In this document: positions 35,487 to 44,696 of the stretch, in pieces
Layout of the letters: every line of letters starts with the position of its first letter
Position numbering within the stretch: the first letter of the stretch is position 1
DNA from: Thioalbus denitrificans
GTDB taxonomy: Bacteria; Pseudomonadota; Gammaproteobacteria; DSM-26407
Direction: 5' to 3'
DNA: 64,000 bases
Assembly (NCBI RefSeq): GCF_003337735.1
Contig: NZ_QPJY01000011.1
Coordinates: 1 to 64,000 of the forward strand
Position numbers and translations under genes: made by a program
Notes under the pieces: model-generated
What the model saw: only the letters and a program-made list of their open reading frames with translations
Databases searched by the model: none
Told to the model about the DNA's origin: nothing

Positions 35487-36356
35487 GTGCTTGATCGCCT
35501 GCTCTGCCTGCCGCAGCACCTGCTGCCCCAGCACGCCCTGTCCCGGCTCGTCGGCCGGCTGGCCGAGTCCCGCAATCCCTGGGTCAAGGACCGCTTCATC
35601 GGCTGGTTCGCGCGCCGCTACGGCGTCGATCTCGGCGAGGCGGCGCAACCGGATCCGCGCGCCTATCCCGATTTCAACAGCTTCTTCACCCGCGCGCTGC
35701 GTCCCGGCGCCCGGCCACTGCCGGAGCCGCCCGGGGCGGTGGCCTGCCCGGTGGACGGGGCGGTGAGCCAGGCCGGCGCGGCAACCGGCGGCCGGCTGCT
35801 GCAGGCCAAGGGGCACGACTACACCGTGGCGGCGCTGCTGGGCGGGGACCCGCGGCTGGCCGCGCCCTTCCTTGGCGGCAGCTTCGCCACCCTCTACCTG
35901 TCGCCGCGGGACTACCACCGCATCCACATGCCCCTGGACGGGCGCCTGGTCACCATGCTGCACATCCCCGGGCGCCTGTTCTCGGTGAATCCGCTGACCG
36001 CCCGCGGCGTGCCGCGGCTGTTCGCCCGCAACGAGCGGGTGGTCACCCTGTTCGACACCGCCGCCGGCCCCATGGCGGTGGTGCTGGTGGGGGCGGTCAT
36101 CGTGGCGAGCATCGAGACAGTCTGGGCCGGGATCATCACCCCGCCCAGCAGGCGGGAAATCCGCCGCTGGGACTACCCGCCCGGCGAAGTGAAGCTCGCC
36201 CGCGGCGCCGAGCTGGGCCGTTTCCGCCTCGGTTCCACCGTGATTGTCCTGTTCGGTCCGGGCGCGGTGGCACTCGAATCCAACCTGGCCTCCGGCGCCG
36301 AGGTCCGCATGGGCCAGCCGCTGGGCTGGCTGTCCGGCGCTGGCGATGACGCCTGA
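35487..36356 (+). CDS. psd: Phosphatidylserine decarboxylase proenzyme
   Basis: Psd makes phosphatidylethanolamine from phosphatidylserine at the inner membrane. The 289 residues include DFNSFFTRALRPGARP, CPVDGAVSQAG, SPRDYHRIHMPLDG, and the self-cleavage motif LGST in RFRLGSTVIVLFG near 253, where the serine becomes the pyruvoyl group. A strong GGAGGAG site precedes the GTG start. It is probably cotranscribed with the sulfurtransferase. Confidence 0.97.
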   Translation: MLDRLLCLPQHLLPQHALSRLVGRLAESRNPWVKDRFIGWFARRYGVDLGEAAQPDPRAYPDFNSFFTRALRPGARPLPEPPGAVACPVDGAVSQAGAATGGRLLQAKGHDYTVAALLGGDPRLAAPFLGGSFATLYLSPRDYHRIHMPLDGRLVTMLHIPGRLFSVNPLTARGVPRLFARNERVVTLFDTAAGPMAVVLVGAVIVASIETVWAGIITPPSRREIRRWDYPPGEVKLARGAELGRFRLGSTVIVLFGPGAVALESNLASGAEVRMGQPLGWLSGAGDDA

Positions 36357-36396
36357 GCCGCCCATTCTGTCTGTTCAATCCCGAGAGGTTCAGCAC

Positions 36397-37569
36397 GTGA
36401 TCAAGAGCCTGTTTCCCGAACTGTCCATCCGCGGCAAGCGCCTCCTGCCCGTTATCCAGGGCGGCATGGGCGTGGGTGTCTCCGCCCATCGGCTGGCCGG
36501 TACGGTGGCACGCGAGGGCGCGGTGGGCACCATCGCCAGCATCGACCTGCGCTGCCTGCATGCGGACCTGATGGAACGCACCCGCCGCTCCCGTGACGCG
36601 AAACTGATCGATGCGGCCAACCTGGAGGCCCTGGACCGGGAGATCCGCACCGCCCGCGCCATCGCCGGTCCCGAGGGCTTCATCGCCGTGAACGTGATGA
36701 AGGCCGTGGACAAGCACGCCGACCTGGTGCGCCAGGCCTGCGAGAGCGGTGCCGACGCCATCGTCATGGGCGCGGGCCTGCCCTTCGACCTGCCCGACCT
36801 GGTGGCCGGACACGAGGACGTGGCGCTGATTCCGATCCTCTCCGAGGAGCGCGGCGTGCGCGCGGTGCTGAAGAAGTGGATGCGCAAGGGCCTGCTGCCC
36901 GATGCCATCATCATCGAGCACCCCCGCTACGCCGGCGGCCACCTGGGCGCGACGCGCATCGACGAGGTGGCCAGTCCGCGCTTCGATTTCGGGCGGGTGT
37001 TCGACGAGGCGCGGAAGATGTTCACCGATCTGGGCCTGGCCATGGATCGCATCCCCCTCATCGCGGCCGGCGGCGTCAACTCCTTCGAGCGCATCCGCGA
37101 GATATTCAACTGGGGCGGCAGCGGCGTCCAGCTGGGCACCCCCTTCGCGGTCACCGAGGAGGGCGACGCCCACATCAACTTCAAGCGCATCCTGGCCGAG
37201 GCGCTGCCCCAGCAGGTCGTCACCTTCATGAGCGCCGCCGGCCTGCCGGCCCGTGCCGTGCTCACGCCGTGGCTGGAGAAGTACCTGAACCGCGAGGAGA
37301 AGGTGCGCGCCCGGGCGACGGCCGAGCGGGCCAGCTGCGCCGGCCATTTCGAGTGCCTGAGCCACTGCGGCCTCAAGGACGGCAACCCCAGGGCGGGACA
37401 GTTCTGCATCGAGCGGCAGCTGGCCGCGGCGGTGGAGGGCAACGTGGAGAAGGGGCTGTTCTTCCGCGGCTCCGAGCCGCTGCCCTTCGGCCCCGACATC
37501 CGCCCGGTGCGGGATCTGCTGGAGTACCTGCTGACGGGGCTGCGTCCCGCCGGGCACCACCCCGCGTAG
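36397..37569 (+). CDS. Nitronate monooxygenase-like flavoprotein (NPD/FabK superfamily)
   Basis: This 390-residue FMN-dependent TIM-barrel protein shows PVIQGGMGVGVSAHRLAGTV (start), IEHPRYAGGHLGATR with the conserved His, IPLIAAGGVNSFERI, and GSGVQLGTPFAVTEE (phosphate-binding). A C-terminal Cys-containing region (ERASCAGHFECLSHCGLKDG) is unusual for simple nitronate monooxygenases and marks a subfamily of unproven substrate. The GTG at 36397 has GAGAGG eight bases upstream. It follows psd by 40 bases. Confidence 0.8.
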   Translation: MIKSLFPELSIRGKRLLPVIQGGMGVGVSAHRLAGTVAREGAVGTIASIDLRCLHADLMERTRRSRDAKLIDAANLEALDREIRTARAIAGPEGFIAVNVMKAVDKHADLVRQACESGADAIVMGAGLPFDLPDLVAGHEDVALIPILSEERGVRAVLKKWMRKGLLPDAIIIEHPRYAGGHLGATRIDEVASPRFDFGRVFDEARKMFTDLGLAMDRIPLIAAGGVNSFERIREIFNWGGSGVQLGTPFAVTEEGDAHINFKRILAEALPQQVVTFMSAAGLPARAVLTPWLEKYLNREEKVRARATAERASCAGHFECLSHCGLKDGNPRAGQFCIERQLAAAVEGNVEKGLFFRGSEPLPFGPDIRPVRDLLEYLLTGLRPAGHHPA

Positions 37570-37600
37570 AAAAATACCGCTGAAAAGACCTTCGGACCAC

Positions 37601-37737
37601 GAAGGCACGAAGGTCACGAAGGTCACGAAGGTCACGAAGTGGAATTGGATGACGGGTGATGAGTGAGGGACAGGACGACGTCTTCCCCATCACCCATCAC
37701 CCATCACCCATCACCCGTCACCCGTCACCCGTCACCA
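37601..37737. repeat. Tandem 9-mer and heptamer repeats in the gap before epmA
   Basis: Three copies of GAAGGTCAC (37609-37635) are followed by a spacer and then seven copies of CC[A/G]TCAC (37687-37735). The 9-mer also occurs, inverted, at about 25450-25473; the heptamer also at 33372. The gap 37570-37815 has no coding signal. Confidence 0.85.
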
Positions 37738-37815
37738 CCCACAACTCTGGGAACCGGCAACTGCTGACCGCTACCTGCATCATCTGTTATCCGCTCCCCG
37801 CCCCGCGGGATTCCA

Positions 37816-38778
37816 TCAGGCCCGCTCCACTGGGAACGCCAGGACCTCGTCGATGTGGCCGGCGCCGAGCGCCAGCATCACCAGCCGGTCGAAGCCCAGC
37901 GCCACCCCGGCGCAGGGCGGCAGGCCCGCCTCCAGCGCCTCCAGCAGGCGTCCGTCCAGGGGCACGGCGGGCAGGCCCATGGCCACCCGCCGCTCCAGGT
38001 CGGCCCGGAACCGCCCGGCCTGCTCCCGGCCGTCGGTGAGTTCGTGGTAGCCGTTGGCCAGCTCCACCCCCTCCACGAACACCTCGAAACGCTCCGCCAG
38101 CGGCGGCTCGCCCGGGCGGATCCGGGCCAGGGCCGCCTGGCTGGCCGGAAAATCGTGCAGGAAGGTGGGGCGCCCCCGGCCCAGCGCCGGCTGCACCCGG
38201 TGGGAGAGCAGCAGGCCCAGCCAGCCGTCGCGGTCCTCCGCCGCCAGGCCGCAGCCGGCGCCGAGCTCGCCCGCCGCCCGGCGCAGGGTGCTCACCTCGT
38301 CCCGGTGGGGGTCCACCCCGGCATGGCGGCCGAACGCCTCGGCATAGGTGAGCCGCTCCGCCGCCGGGGCTCCGAGCAGCGTCCGCAGCAGGGCGTCCAC
38401 CTCGTCCATCAGCCCATGGTGGTCGAAGCCGGGGCGGTACCACTCCAGCAGGGTGAACTCGGGATTGTGGTGGCGCCCCACCTCGTCGTCGCGGAACACC
38501 CGCGCCAGCTGGTAGACGGGACCGCTGCCGGCCGCCAGCAGCCGCTTCATGGCGAACTCGGGCGAGGTCTGCAGGTAGAGGGTGCGGCCGTCGGGGGAGC
38601 CCGGACCGTGCAGCCGCGTGGCGAGGCTCGCCAGGTGGGGATCGGTGACCGGTGCGGCGGCCAGCGCCGGGGTCTCCACCTCCAGCACGCCGCGCGCCGC
38701 GAAAAAGGCGCGGGTGCGGGCGAGCAGCTCGGCGCGCCCGCGCAGGGCCTCGAGGCTGGCGCTGGGTCTCCAGTTCAT
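37816..38778 (-). CDS. epmA: EF-P (R)-beta-lysine ligase
   Basis: EpmA is a LysRS-like enzyme that attaches beta-lysine to EF-P. The 320 residues are a class II synthetase core without an anticodon domain: FFAARGVLEVETPALAAAPV, YLQTSPEFAMKRLLAAGSGP, VYQLARVFRDDEVGRHHNPE, FTLLEWYRPG, and the C-terminal CAGVALGFDRLVMLALG. The efp gene is 52 bases upstream on the same strand and epmB is nearby, completing the modification pathway. Confidence 0.97.
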   Translation of the reverse strand: MNWRPSASLEALRGRAELLARTRAFFAARGVLEVETPALAAAPVTDPHLASLATRLHGPGSPDGRTLYLQTSPEFAMKRLLAAGSGPVYQLARVFRDDEVGRHHNPEFTLLEWYRPGFDHHGLMDEVDALLRTLLGAPAAERLTYAEAFGRHAGVDPHRDEVSTLRRAAGELGAGCGLAAEDRDGWLGLLLSHRVQPALGRGRPTFLHDFPASQAALARIRPGEPPLAERFEVFVEGVELANGYHELTDGREQAGRFRADLERRVAMGLPAVPLDGRLLEALEAGLPPCAGVALGFDRLVMLALGAGHIDEVLAFPVERA

Positions 38779-38830
38779 GGGGCGGGCGCCCGGGGCGGGA
38801 CTCGGTCCCGCCCCGGTTTGCCGGAGGCTC

Positions 38831-39403
38831 CTACTCTTCCTTGGCGCGCGAGACGTACTCGCCGGTGCGGGTGTCGATCCTGAGCAGCTCGCCGATCTGC
38901 ACGAACAGCGGCACGCGGACCACGGCCCCGCTCTCCAGGGTCGCCGGCTTGCCGCCCCCGCCGGAGGTGTCGCCCTTGAGACCGGGATCGGTCTCGGTCA
39001 CCTTCATCACCACGAAGTTGGGCGGGGTCACAGACAGGGGCGCGTCGTTGTAGAGGGTCACGGTGCAGACATCCTGCTCCTTGAGCCACTTGGCCGCATC
39101 GCCCACCGCATCGGGCGCGGCGGCATACTGCTCGAAGGTGTCGGGCACCATGAAGTGGTAGAACTCGCCGTCGTAGTAGAGGTACTGCATCTCCACGTCC
39201 ACCACGTCGGCGCCCTCCAGGGTTTCGCCCGACTTGTAGGTGCGCTCCCAGATCCGCCCGGTCTTGAGGTTGCGCAGCTTGACGCGGGTGAAGGCCTGGC
39301 CCTTGCCCGGCTTCACGAACTCGCACTCGGCGATGGCGCAGGGTTCGCCGTCCACCATCAGCTTCAGGCCGTTCTTGAACTCGTTGGTGCTGTAAGTCGC
39401 CAT
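38831..39403 (-). CDS. efp: Elongation factor P
   Basis: EF-P rescues ribosomes stalled at polyproline. The 190 residues include the modified loop [19 protein letters not shown] with the target lysine (Lys34 type), matching beta-lysylation by EpmA/EpmB. The C-terminal domains run through [20 protein letters not shown]. It is divergent from epmB and upstream of epmA. Confidence 0.98.
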   Translation of the reverse strand: MATYSTNEFKNGLKLMVDGEPCAIAECEFVKPGKGQAFTRVKLRNLKTGRIWERTYKSGETLEGADVVDVEMQYLYYDGEFYHFMVPDTFEQYAAAPDAVGDAAKWLKEQDVCTVTLYNDAPLSVTPPNFVVMKVTETDPGLKGDTSGGGGKPATLESGAVVRVPLFVQIGELLRIDTRTGEYVSRAKEE

Positions 39404-39549
39404 AGTTCGGAGCTACTCGATAGGTTGTCGAATGAATGCGGGTGTCCGGCCGGACGCCGGCGGCAGGAAGTGAAAAGGCTGGGCGGAACCGCTAAGATTC
39501 GCCCACTTCCTCGCCACAGCCCGGCCCGGCCTGTCAAAAAATTCCGCCA

Positions 39550-40554
39550 ATGATACCGCGAACCCGTCCCGCTTGGCAGACCGGCGGCTGGCAACAGCAG
39601 CTGGCGGAGGCCCTCGGCGACCCGGAGGAACTGATCCGGCGCCTCGCCCTCGACCCGGGGCTGCTGCCGGCGGCCAGGGCCGCCGCCACCGCCTTCGGAC
39701 TCAAGGTGCCCGAAGCCTACCTGGGCCGCATCCGCCCGGGCGACCCCCATGACCCGCTGCTGCGCCAGGTGCTGCCCCTCGGCGCCGAGCTGGAACCGGC
39801 GGCCGGCTACGTGGCCGATCCGCTCGGGGAGAACAAGGCCATGCCCGTACCGGGGCTGCTGCACAAGTACCGGGGGCGGGCCCTGCTGGTGGTCACCGGC
39901 GCCTGCCCGATCCACTGCCGCTACTGCTTCCGCCGCCACTTTCCCTACGCCGAGGCCAACCCTTCACGCCAGGAATGGTCGACCGCCATCCACTGGCTCG
40001 GCATGAATCCGGAGGTACACGAGGTGCTGCTCAGCGGCGGCGATCCCCTCTCCCTGCCCGACCCGAAGCTCGCCATGCTGGCACGGCGGCTCGCCGCCAT
40101 CCCCCACCTGCGGCGGCTGCGCATCCATACGCGCATGCCGGTGGTGGTCCCGGACCGGGTGACCGCCGAGCTGATCGCCTGGTTCACCGGAACCCGCCTG
40201 CAGCCGATCATGGTCCTGCACTGCAACCACCCGCGCGAGCTCGATGCCGGGGTGAGCGCGGCTCTCGGCCGGCTGCGCGAAGCCGGGGTCACGCTGCTCA
40301 ACCAGGCGGTGCTCCTGCGGGGCGTGAACGACGCGACCGACACCCTGGCGGAGCTGAGCGAAGCCCTCTTTGCCGCCGGCGTCCTGCCCTACTACCTCCA
40401 CCTGCTCGACCCGGTGGCGGGCGCGGCCCACTTCGAGGTGCCGGTGGACAGGGCCCGGCAACTGCACACCGGGATCCGTGATCGGCTGCCCGGTTACCTC
40501 GTGCCGCGCCTGGTGGTCGAGCGCCCGGACGCCCCCGCGAAGCTGCCGCTCTGA
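39550..40554 (+). CDS. epmB: EF-P lysine 2,3-aminomutase
   Basis: EpmB is a radical SAM enzyme that makes (R)-beta-lysine for EF-P. The 334 residues include the cluster motif GACPIHCRYCFRRHFPY (CxxxCxxC), VLLSGGDPLSLPD, RIHTRMPVVVPDRV, and YYLHLLDPVAGAAHFEV. It is divergent from efp across a 146-base gap that must hold promoters for both; none is clear. Length and position fit EpmB rather than free lysine aminomutase. Confidence 0.97.
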   Translation: MIPRTRPAWQTGGWQQQLAEALGDPEELIRRLALDPGLLPAARAAATAFGLKVPEAYLGRIRPGDPHDPLLRQVLPLGAELEPAAGYVADPLGENKAMPVPGLLHKYRGRALLVVTGACPIHCRYCFRRHFPYAEANPSRQEWSTAIHWLGMNPEVHEVLLSGGDPLSLPDPKLAMLARRLAAIPHLRRLRIHTRMPVVVPDRVTAELIAWFTGTRLQPIMVLHCNHPRELDAGVSAALGRLREAGVTLLNQAVLLRGVNDATDTLAELSEALFAAGVLPYYLHLLDPVAGAAHFEVPVDRARQLHTGIRDRLPGYLVPRLVVERPDAPAKLPL

Positions 40555-40670
40555 ACCCCTCCCGCACGGGCACCGGACCCGGCGGGAGATGTTTCCTGTG
40601 CGTGCCTGATTCACAGAGTTGCGGCCACCGGCCGCTATAATCGGATGGATACGGTCAGGCAGGAGCGGGC

Positions 40671-42299
40671 ATGGACGGCAGGAACGGACCCATCGGGCTG
40701 TGGACACCCGGGACCGACGGCGGGACCGGCGTCGACCTCGGGCGTCGCAGCCTTCAGACGTGGCTGGAGTCACTCCCGCTGAGCGACGCCGGCGCATCGG
40801 CAGGACCCCTGGTGGCGCGGCTCGCGGGCATCAACCGGCAACGGGCCGAGGCCCGGGAACGGTTCGACGCCCTCGAGCTGCTGCGGCCCGTTGCCCAGGA
40901 AATCGCCGCCACCCTGCAGGCGGACTCGCTGCGGCCTTCCGCCCGCGGCATACCCCTTCCCGAGGCCCAGGCGCTCCAGCGCGAGCTCAGCGACGGCTAC
41001 AAGCTGGTGGCCGAAGCCCAGGCCGGCAGCCGTTCACTGTTCCAGGATCGGATCCTGGTGCCGACCGCCCTCCAACGCGCCCTGTATCACCTGAGCGAGC
41101 GGCTGACCTGCGCCTGGAGACGCTATGATCGCCTCCCCGCGCGAACCTGGCTCGATATCCACCGCATCTATGACTACGCCACCCGGGAAGGTCACGCGGC
41201 AACCAGGATCAAGGACGCAATGGTCCCCGGAACCGGCGAGACCAGCATCGAGGACACCTACAAGCGCATCCTGCTGCTGGCGCTCGCCAACCCCTATGCC
41301 CTGCGGCCCCAGACGCTGGAACGGCTCCAGCAACAGCTCTGGCTATGGTCTGACTCGGCCCGGATCCAGGGTCCCTACGGGCGCGACGGCCTGTTCCAGA
41401 TCACGCTGGGGCTGGACCTGCCGCCCACCCACCGCTACACGGACCCCCAGCCCGGGGAGGACACCCGCATACTCGACACCACGGAGCTGGTGCAGCGGCT
41501 GGAGCGCCTGCTCTCCCAGGGCGAGCACACCGCCTCGCCCCAGCCCCTCTCCGGAACCACGCTGCGGCACCTCATCCATGCCTGGGGTGAACAGCCGGTG
41601 CGGAGATTCCCGCGGGCGGAACGGGTGCTGCGGCTGGAGGTGGTGCTCGGCCTGAGCACGACCCATGGTCTGCTGGAGCGCCAGGAGACGCAGGGACGCG
41701 GTCGCGGCGCGGGGACCGGTTCCGGGGGTGCGGGCAACCCGGTCCTGCGGCGCAGCGAAATCCCCGTCCGCAGCGGTGACGGCCAGCCCACCGGCACCGC
41801 GGGCCGTATCTGTTCCACCCTGGATGTCAGCCTCGGCGGCTACTGTCTGCGCTGGGAGGGTGATCGCCCACCCGGCCTGCAGGTAGGCGAAGTGGTCGCC
41901 CTGAGCCGCCCCGACAACCCGGTCCTGTCCCGGCGCTGGTACGTGGGCGTGGTGCGCTGGTTGCAGCAATCCCGGGACGGGGCGCTGGCGGTCGGGGTGG
42001 AACTCCTGGCCCCCGGCGCCCGTCCGCTCGAGCTCAGACGCCTGCGGCAGGGCGAGAATGCCGCCCTGCTCAAGGGGCTGCTGCTGCCCGAACTGCGCAA
42101 CGTGGGCCAGCCCGCGAGCCTGCTGCTGCCGGGCAGCGGCTACCACGGCGGGGAGCCGATCGAGCTGCGCCGTGAAGGATTCACCATCCGGGTGCGGCTG
42201 CACGAAGGCATTGCCGGCAGCGACAGCTATCGACAGTTCACCTTCGAATTTGACGCGGGCCCCCCTGCCGAAGGTGATACCCTCCAGGCGTTCCGCTAA
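40671..42299 (+). CDS. Large PilZ-like protein upstream of fimX
   Basis: The 542 residues are not a family I can name. The first ~330 are helical and soluble (LQRELSDGYKLVAEAQAGSR, LYHLSERLTCAWRRYDRLP). A Gly-rich linker (about 341-360) leads to a beta-rich C-terminal region with STLDVSLGGYCLRW, which matches the DxSxxG half of a PilZ domain. The usual RxxxR half is not evident, so c-di-GMP binding is uncertain. It lies 180 bases upstream of fimX on the same strand, suggesting a shared role in type IV pilus or c-di-GMP signalling. Confidence 0.6.
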   Translation: MDGRNGPIGLWTPGTDGGTGVDLGRRSLQTWLESLPLSDAGASAGPLVARLAGINRQRAEARERFDALELLRPVAQEIAATLQADSLRPSARGIPLPEAQALQRELSDGYKLVAEAQAGSRSLFQDRILVPTALQRALYHLSERLTCAWRRYDRLPARTWLDIHRIYDYATREGHAATRIKDAMVPGTGETSIEDTYKRILLLALANPYALRPQTLERLQQQLWLWSDSARIQGPYGRDGLFQITLGLDLPPTHRYTDPQPGEDTRILDTTELVQRLERLLSQGEHTASPQPLSGTTLRHLIHAWGEQPVRRFPRAERVLRLEVVLGLSTTHGLLERQETQGRGRGAGTGSGGAGNPVLRRSEIPVRSGDGQPTGTAGRICSTLDVSLGGYCLRWEGDRPPGLQVGEVVALSRPDNPVLSRRWYVGVVRWLQQSRDGALAVGVELLAPGARPLELRRLRQGENAALLKGLLLPELRNVGQPASLLLPGSGYHGGEPIELRREGFTIRVRLHEGIAGSDSYRQFTFEFDAGPPAEGDTLQAFR

Positions 42300-42479
42300 C
42301 ATTGCATTGTTACGGAGGTCCCGGACGTCCGGCCGGACGTGTTCGCCGTGCGGGCAGGCGAGGCAGCAACGCCGGAACGGGGCGTACCGCGTCCGGTTCC
42401 GGCATTTCCGGCCGGTCCGAACGATGTCACGAACTACGGCGCAGGGGGCGCAGGGATTGCAACCGATGGAGCCGCGAGC

Positions 42480-44573
42480 GTGAAGGACACCGAAATCATC
42501 CGCCTGCTGGTACTGGTGGACTCCTCCAACGAGGCCGAAGCCCAGGTGAGCGCACTGCGCAACGCCGGCATGGCGGTGCGCGCCACCCAGATTACCGATC
42601 GGGCGGGGCTGGTGGAGGCTCTCGAGCAGCAGCGCTGGGAGCTGGTTCTGGCCCGCGAGGCGGTGGGTGACACCGGTGTCGACGAAGTGCTCGAGCTGCT
42701 GGAGTCGCGCCAGAAGGACATCCCGCTGATATTGCTCGTGGACGACCCCAGCGAGCTGACCCTGGTCCAGTCGCTGCAGGCCGGGGCCGCCTATGCCCTG
42801 TCGCCGGCCCAGAACCAGCTGCTGGCCCTGGTGGTGGAGCGGGAGATGAACGCCCTGGACGAGCGCCGCGAACATCGCCGTTGCCGCGCGGCGCTGCGTG
42901 ACAGCGAGAAGCGCTGCCGCAGCCTGCTGGAGAACTCCCGCGACGCCATCGCCTATATCCACGACGGCATCCATCTCTACGCCAACCCCGTCTATCGGCA
43001 GCTGTTCGGCTACGACGGCGGGGAGGACCTGGAAGGCATGCCGATGATGGACCTGGTGGCGGGGCAGGACCAGGCCCGGTTCAAGGAGTTTCTACGCGCC
43101 CACGCCCGCGAGGGGCGCCACGGCCAGCGCTTCGAGTACCGCGGCGCAGGCGCCGATGGTGCCGAGTTCGACGCCGTCATGGACTTTTCGGAAGCCGCCA
43201 TCGACGGTGAACCCTGCACCCAGGTCATCGTCCGCCCGCGTGCGGAGCACGCCGGCGCCGATACCCATCTGCACGAGATACGGCGCCAGGATCTGGTTAC
43301 CGGGCTGTTCAACCGCGACGCCTTCCTGGAACTGCTGAACGACGCCATCAGCGCCGCGGCGAAGGGCGCTGCGGATGACGGATTCGTGGTGCAATACCTC
43401 GAGGTCGACAATCTCGGCGAAATAGCCCGCAGCATCGGTCTGGCCGGTGTGGACGTCGTGCTCAACGACATCGCGGCACTGCTGCGGCAGACCCTCGACG
43501 CGGAGCGCACCGCCCTGGCCCGCTATGCCGACGGCGCCTTCACCTGCCTGCTGCGGGCGGTTCCCCTGGAGCGGGCCCGGGAACAGGCCGAGACACTGGC
43601 GCGCAGCATCGGGGAGCAGATCTTCGATGTCACCGGCCGTTCGGTACAGGTGAGCGTGAGCATCGGGCTCGCTCCCGTGGGCGACAACGTCTGCACCGCC
43701 CAGGAGGCCCTGGACCAGGCCCATAACGCCTGCGTGGCTGCCGCCGGCAGAAGCGGCGGCAGCCATGTGAACGTCTACCGGCAGCGGATGGAGGACGGTG
43801 CGGACGGGGTGGACGAAACGCTGGGCGCCCGGCTGCGGGAGGCCCTGGAACAGGATGCCTATGCCCTGGTGTTCCAGCCCATCGTCAACCTGCACGGCGA
43901 GGCGCGGGAGTACTACGAGGTACTGCTGCGCCTGAGCAGCGATGACGGCAACCTGATTCCGGCGGGCAAGTTCCTGCCGGTGGCCGAGCGCATCGGCCTG
44001 ATGACCGATCTTGATCGCTGGGTCATGAGGCGCGCGATCCGGGTGCTTGCCGAGCAGCACCGCTCCGGTTTCAGGACGGCCTTTTTCATCATCCTCTCCC
44101 AGGCGACCATCCTGGACGAGACGTTCCCCGCCTGGCTGGGCCAGGCGCTCAAGGATGCCCACCTCGGCGGCGACGCGCTGGTGTTCCAGATCGGCACCGG
44201 GATCGCCGCCGATTACCTCAAGCCGGTGCTGCGACTCGCCGAACAGCTGCGGGAACTCCACTGCCGGATCACGCTCACCCAGTTCGGCACCGGCCTGAAC
44301 CCCTTCGGACTGCTCAAGCACCTGGACGTCGAATTCCTCAAGCTCGCCCCCTCCTTCATCGCCAACCTCACCCGCTCCCGGGAAAACCAGCAAACCCTGG
44401 AGAGCCTGGTGGAAGAGGCCCATGGCCACGGCAAGCTGGTGATCGCGCCCCAGGTGGAGGAAGCCTCCAGCATCGCCATGTTGTGGCAGAACGGCATCGA
44501 CTTCACCCAGGGCTACTTCCTGCAGGAACCGAGCCAGTGGCTCGCCTACGACTTTCACGGGGATAGCGGGTAA
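42480..44573 (+). CDS. fimX: FimX-like degenerate GGDEF/EAL c-di-GMP receptor
   Basis: The 697 residues read as REC-like (about 1-120), PAS (about 137-260), GGDEF (about 265-430) and EAL (about 445-690). The REC-like domain lacks the phospho-acceptor Asp. GGDEF is degenerate (RYADGAFTCLL) and EAL reads EVL (YYEVLLRLSS), both as in FimX, which binds c-di-GMP without enzymatic turnover and governs type IV pilus assembly at the pole. KFLPVAERIGLMTDLDRWV and FLKLAPSFI are conserved. The GTG at 42480 gives near-canonical FimX length. The only linked pilus-related candidate is the upstream PilZ-like protein. Confidence 0.88.
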   Translation: MKDTEIIRLLVLVDSSNEAEAQVSALRNAGMAVRATQITDRAGLVEALEQQRWELVLAREAVGDTGVDEVLELLESRQKDIPLILLVDDPSELTLVQSLQAGAAYALSPAQNQLLALVVEREMNALDERREHRRCRAALRDSEKRCRSLLENSRDAIAYIHDGIHLYANPVYRQLFGYDGGEDLEGMPMMDLVAGQDQARFKEFLRAHAREGRHGQRFEYRGAGADGAEFDAVMDFSEAAIDGEPCTQVIVRPRAEHAGADTHLHEIRRQDLVTGLFNRDAFLELLNDAISAAAKGAADDGFVVQYLEVDNLGEIARSIGLAGVDVVLNDIAALLRQTLDAERTALARYADGAFTCLLRAVPLERAREQAETLARSIGEQIFDVTGRSVQVSVSIGLAPVGDNVCTAQEALDQAHNACVAAAGRSGGSHVNVYRQRMEDGADGVDETLGARLREALEQDAYALVFQPIVNLHGEAREYYEVLLRLSSDDGNLIPAGKFLPVAERIGLMTDLDRWVMRRAIRVLAEQHRSGFRTAFFIILSQATILDETFPAWLGQALKDAHLGGDALVFQIGTGIAADYLKPVLRLAEQLRELHCRITLTQFGTGLNPFGLLKHLDVEFLKLAPSFIANLTRSRENQQTLESLVEEAHGHGKLVIAPQVEEASSIAMLWQNGIDFTQGYFLQEPSQWLAYDFHGDSG

Positions 44574-44696
44574 TCAGTCGCCAGTCGCCGGTACGTAGGG
44601 CCGGATTCATCCGGCCAGGCAACAGACATTCCGACCGGCCTTGTTGTGCAGATTAATCTACACCTACGCGCTGGCTGCCGGCGACTGGCCACTGCC
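44574..44696. repeat. Palindromic dispersed repeats after fimX
   Basis: The gap has GTAGGGCCGGATTCATCCGG and TGTGCAGATTAATCTACACC, two imperfect palindromes, inside a larger inverted pair (CAGTCGCCGGTACGTAGG and CCTACGCGCTGGCTGCCGGC). A related piece (GTAGGTGCAGATTCATCTGC) occurs at 51809. It lies between two convergent genes and may help terminate both transcripts; this is inference. Confidence 0.7.

Noticed and set aside
33372-37737. Heptamer and 9-mer tracts as CRISPR arrays
   Set aside because: Units are too short, have no unique spacers and no cas genes are nearby.
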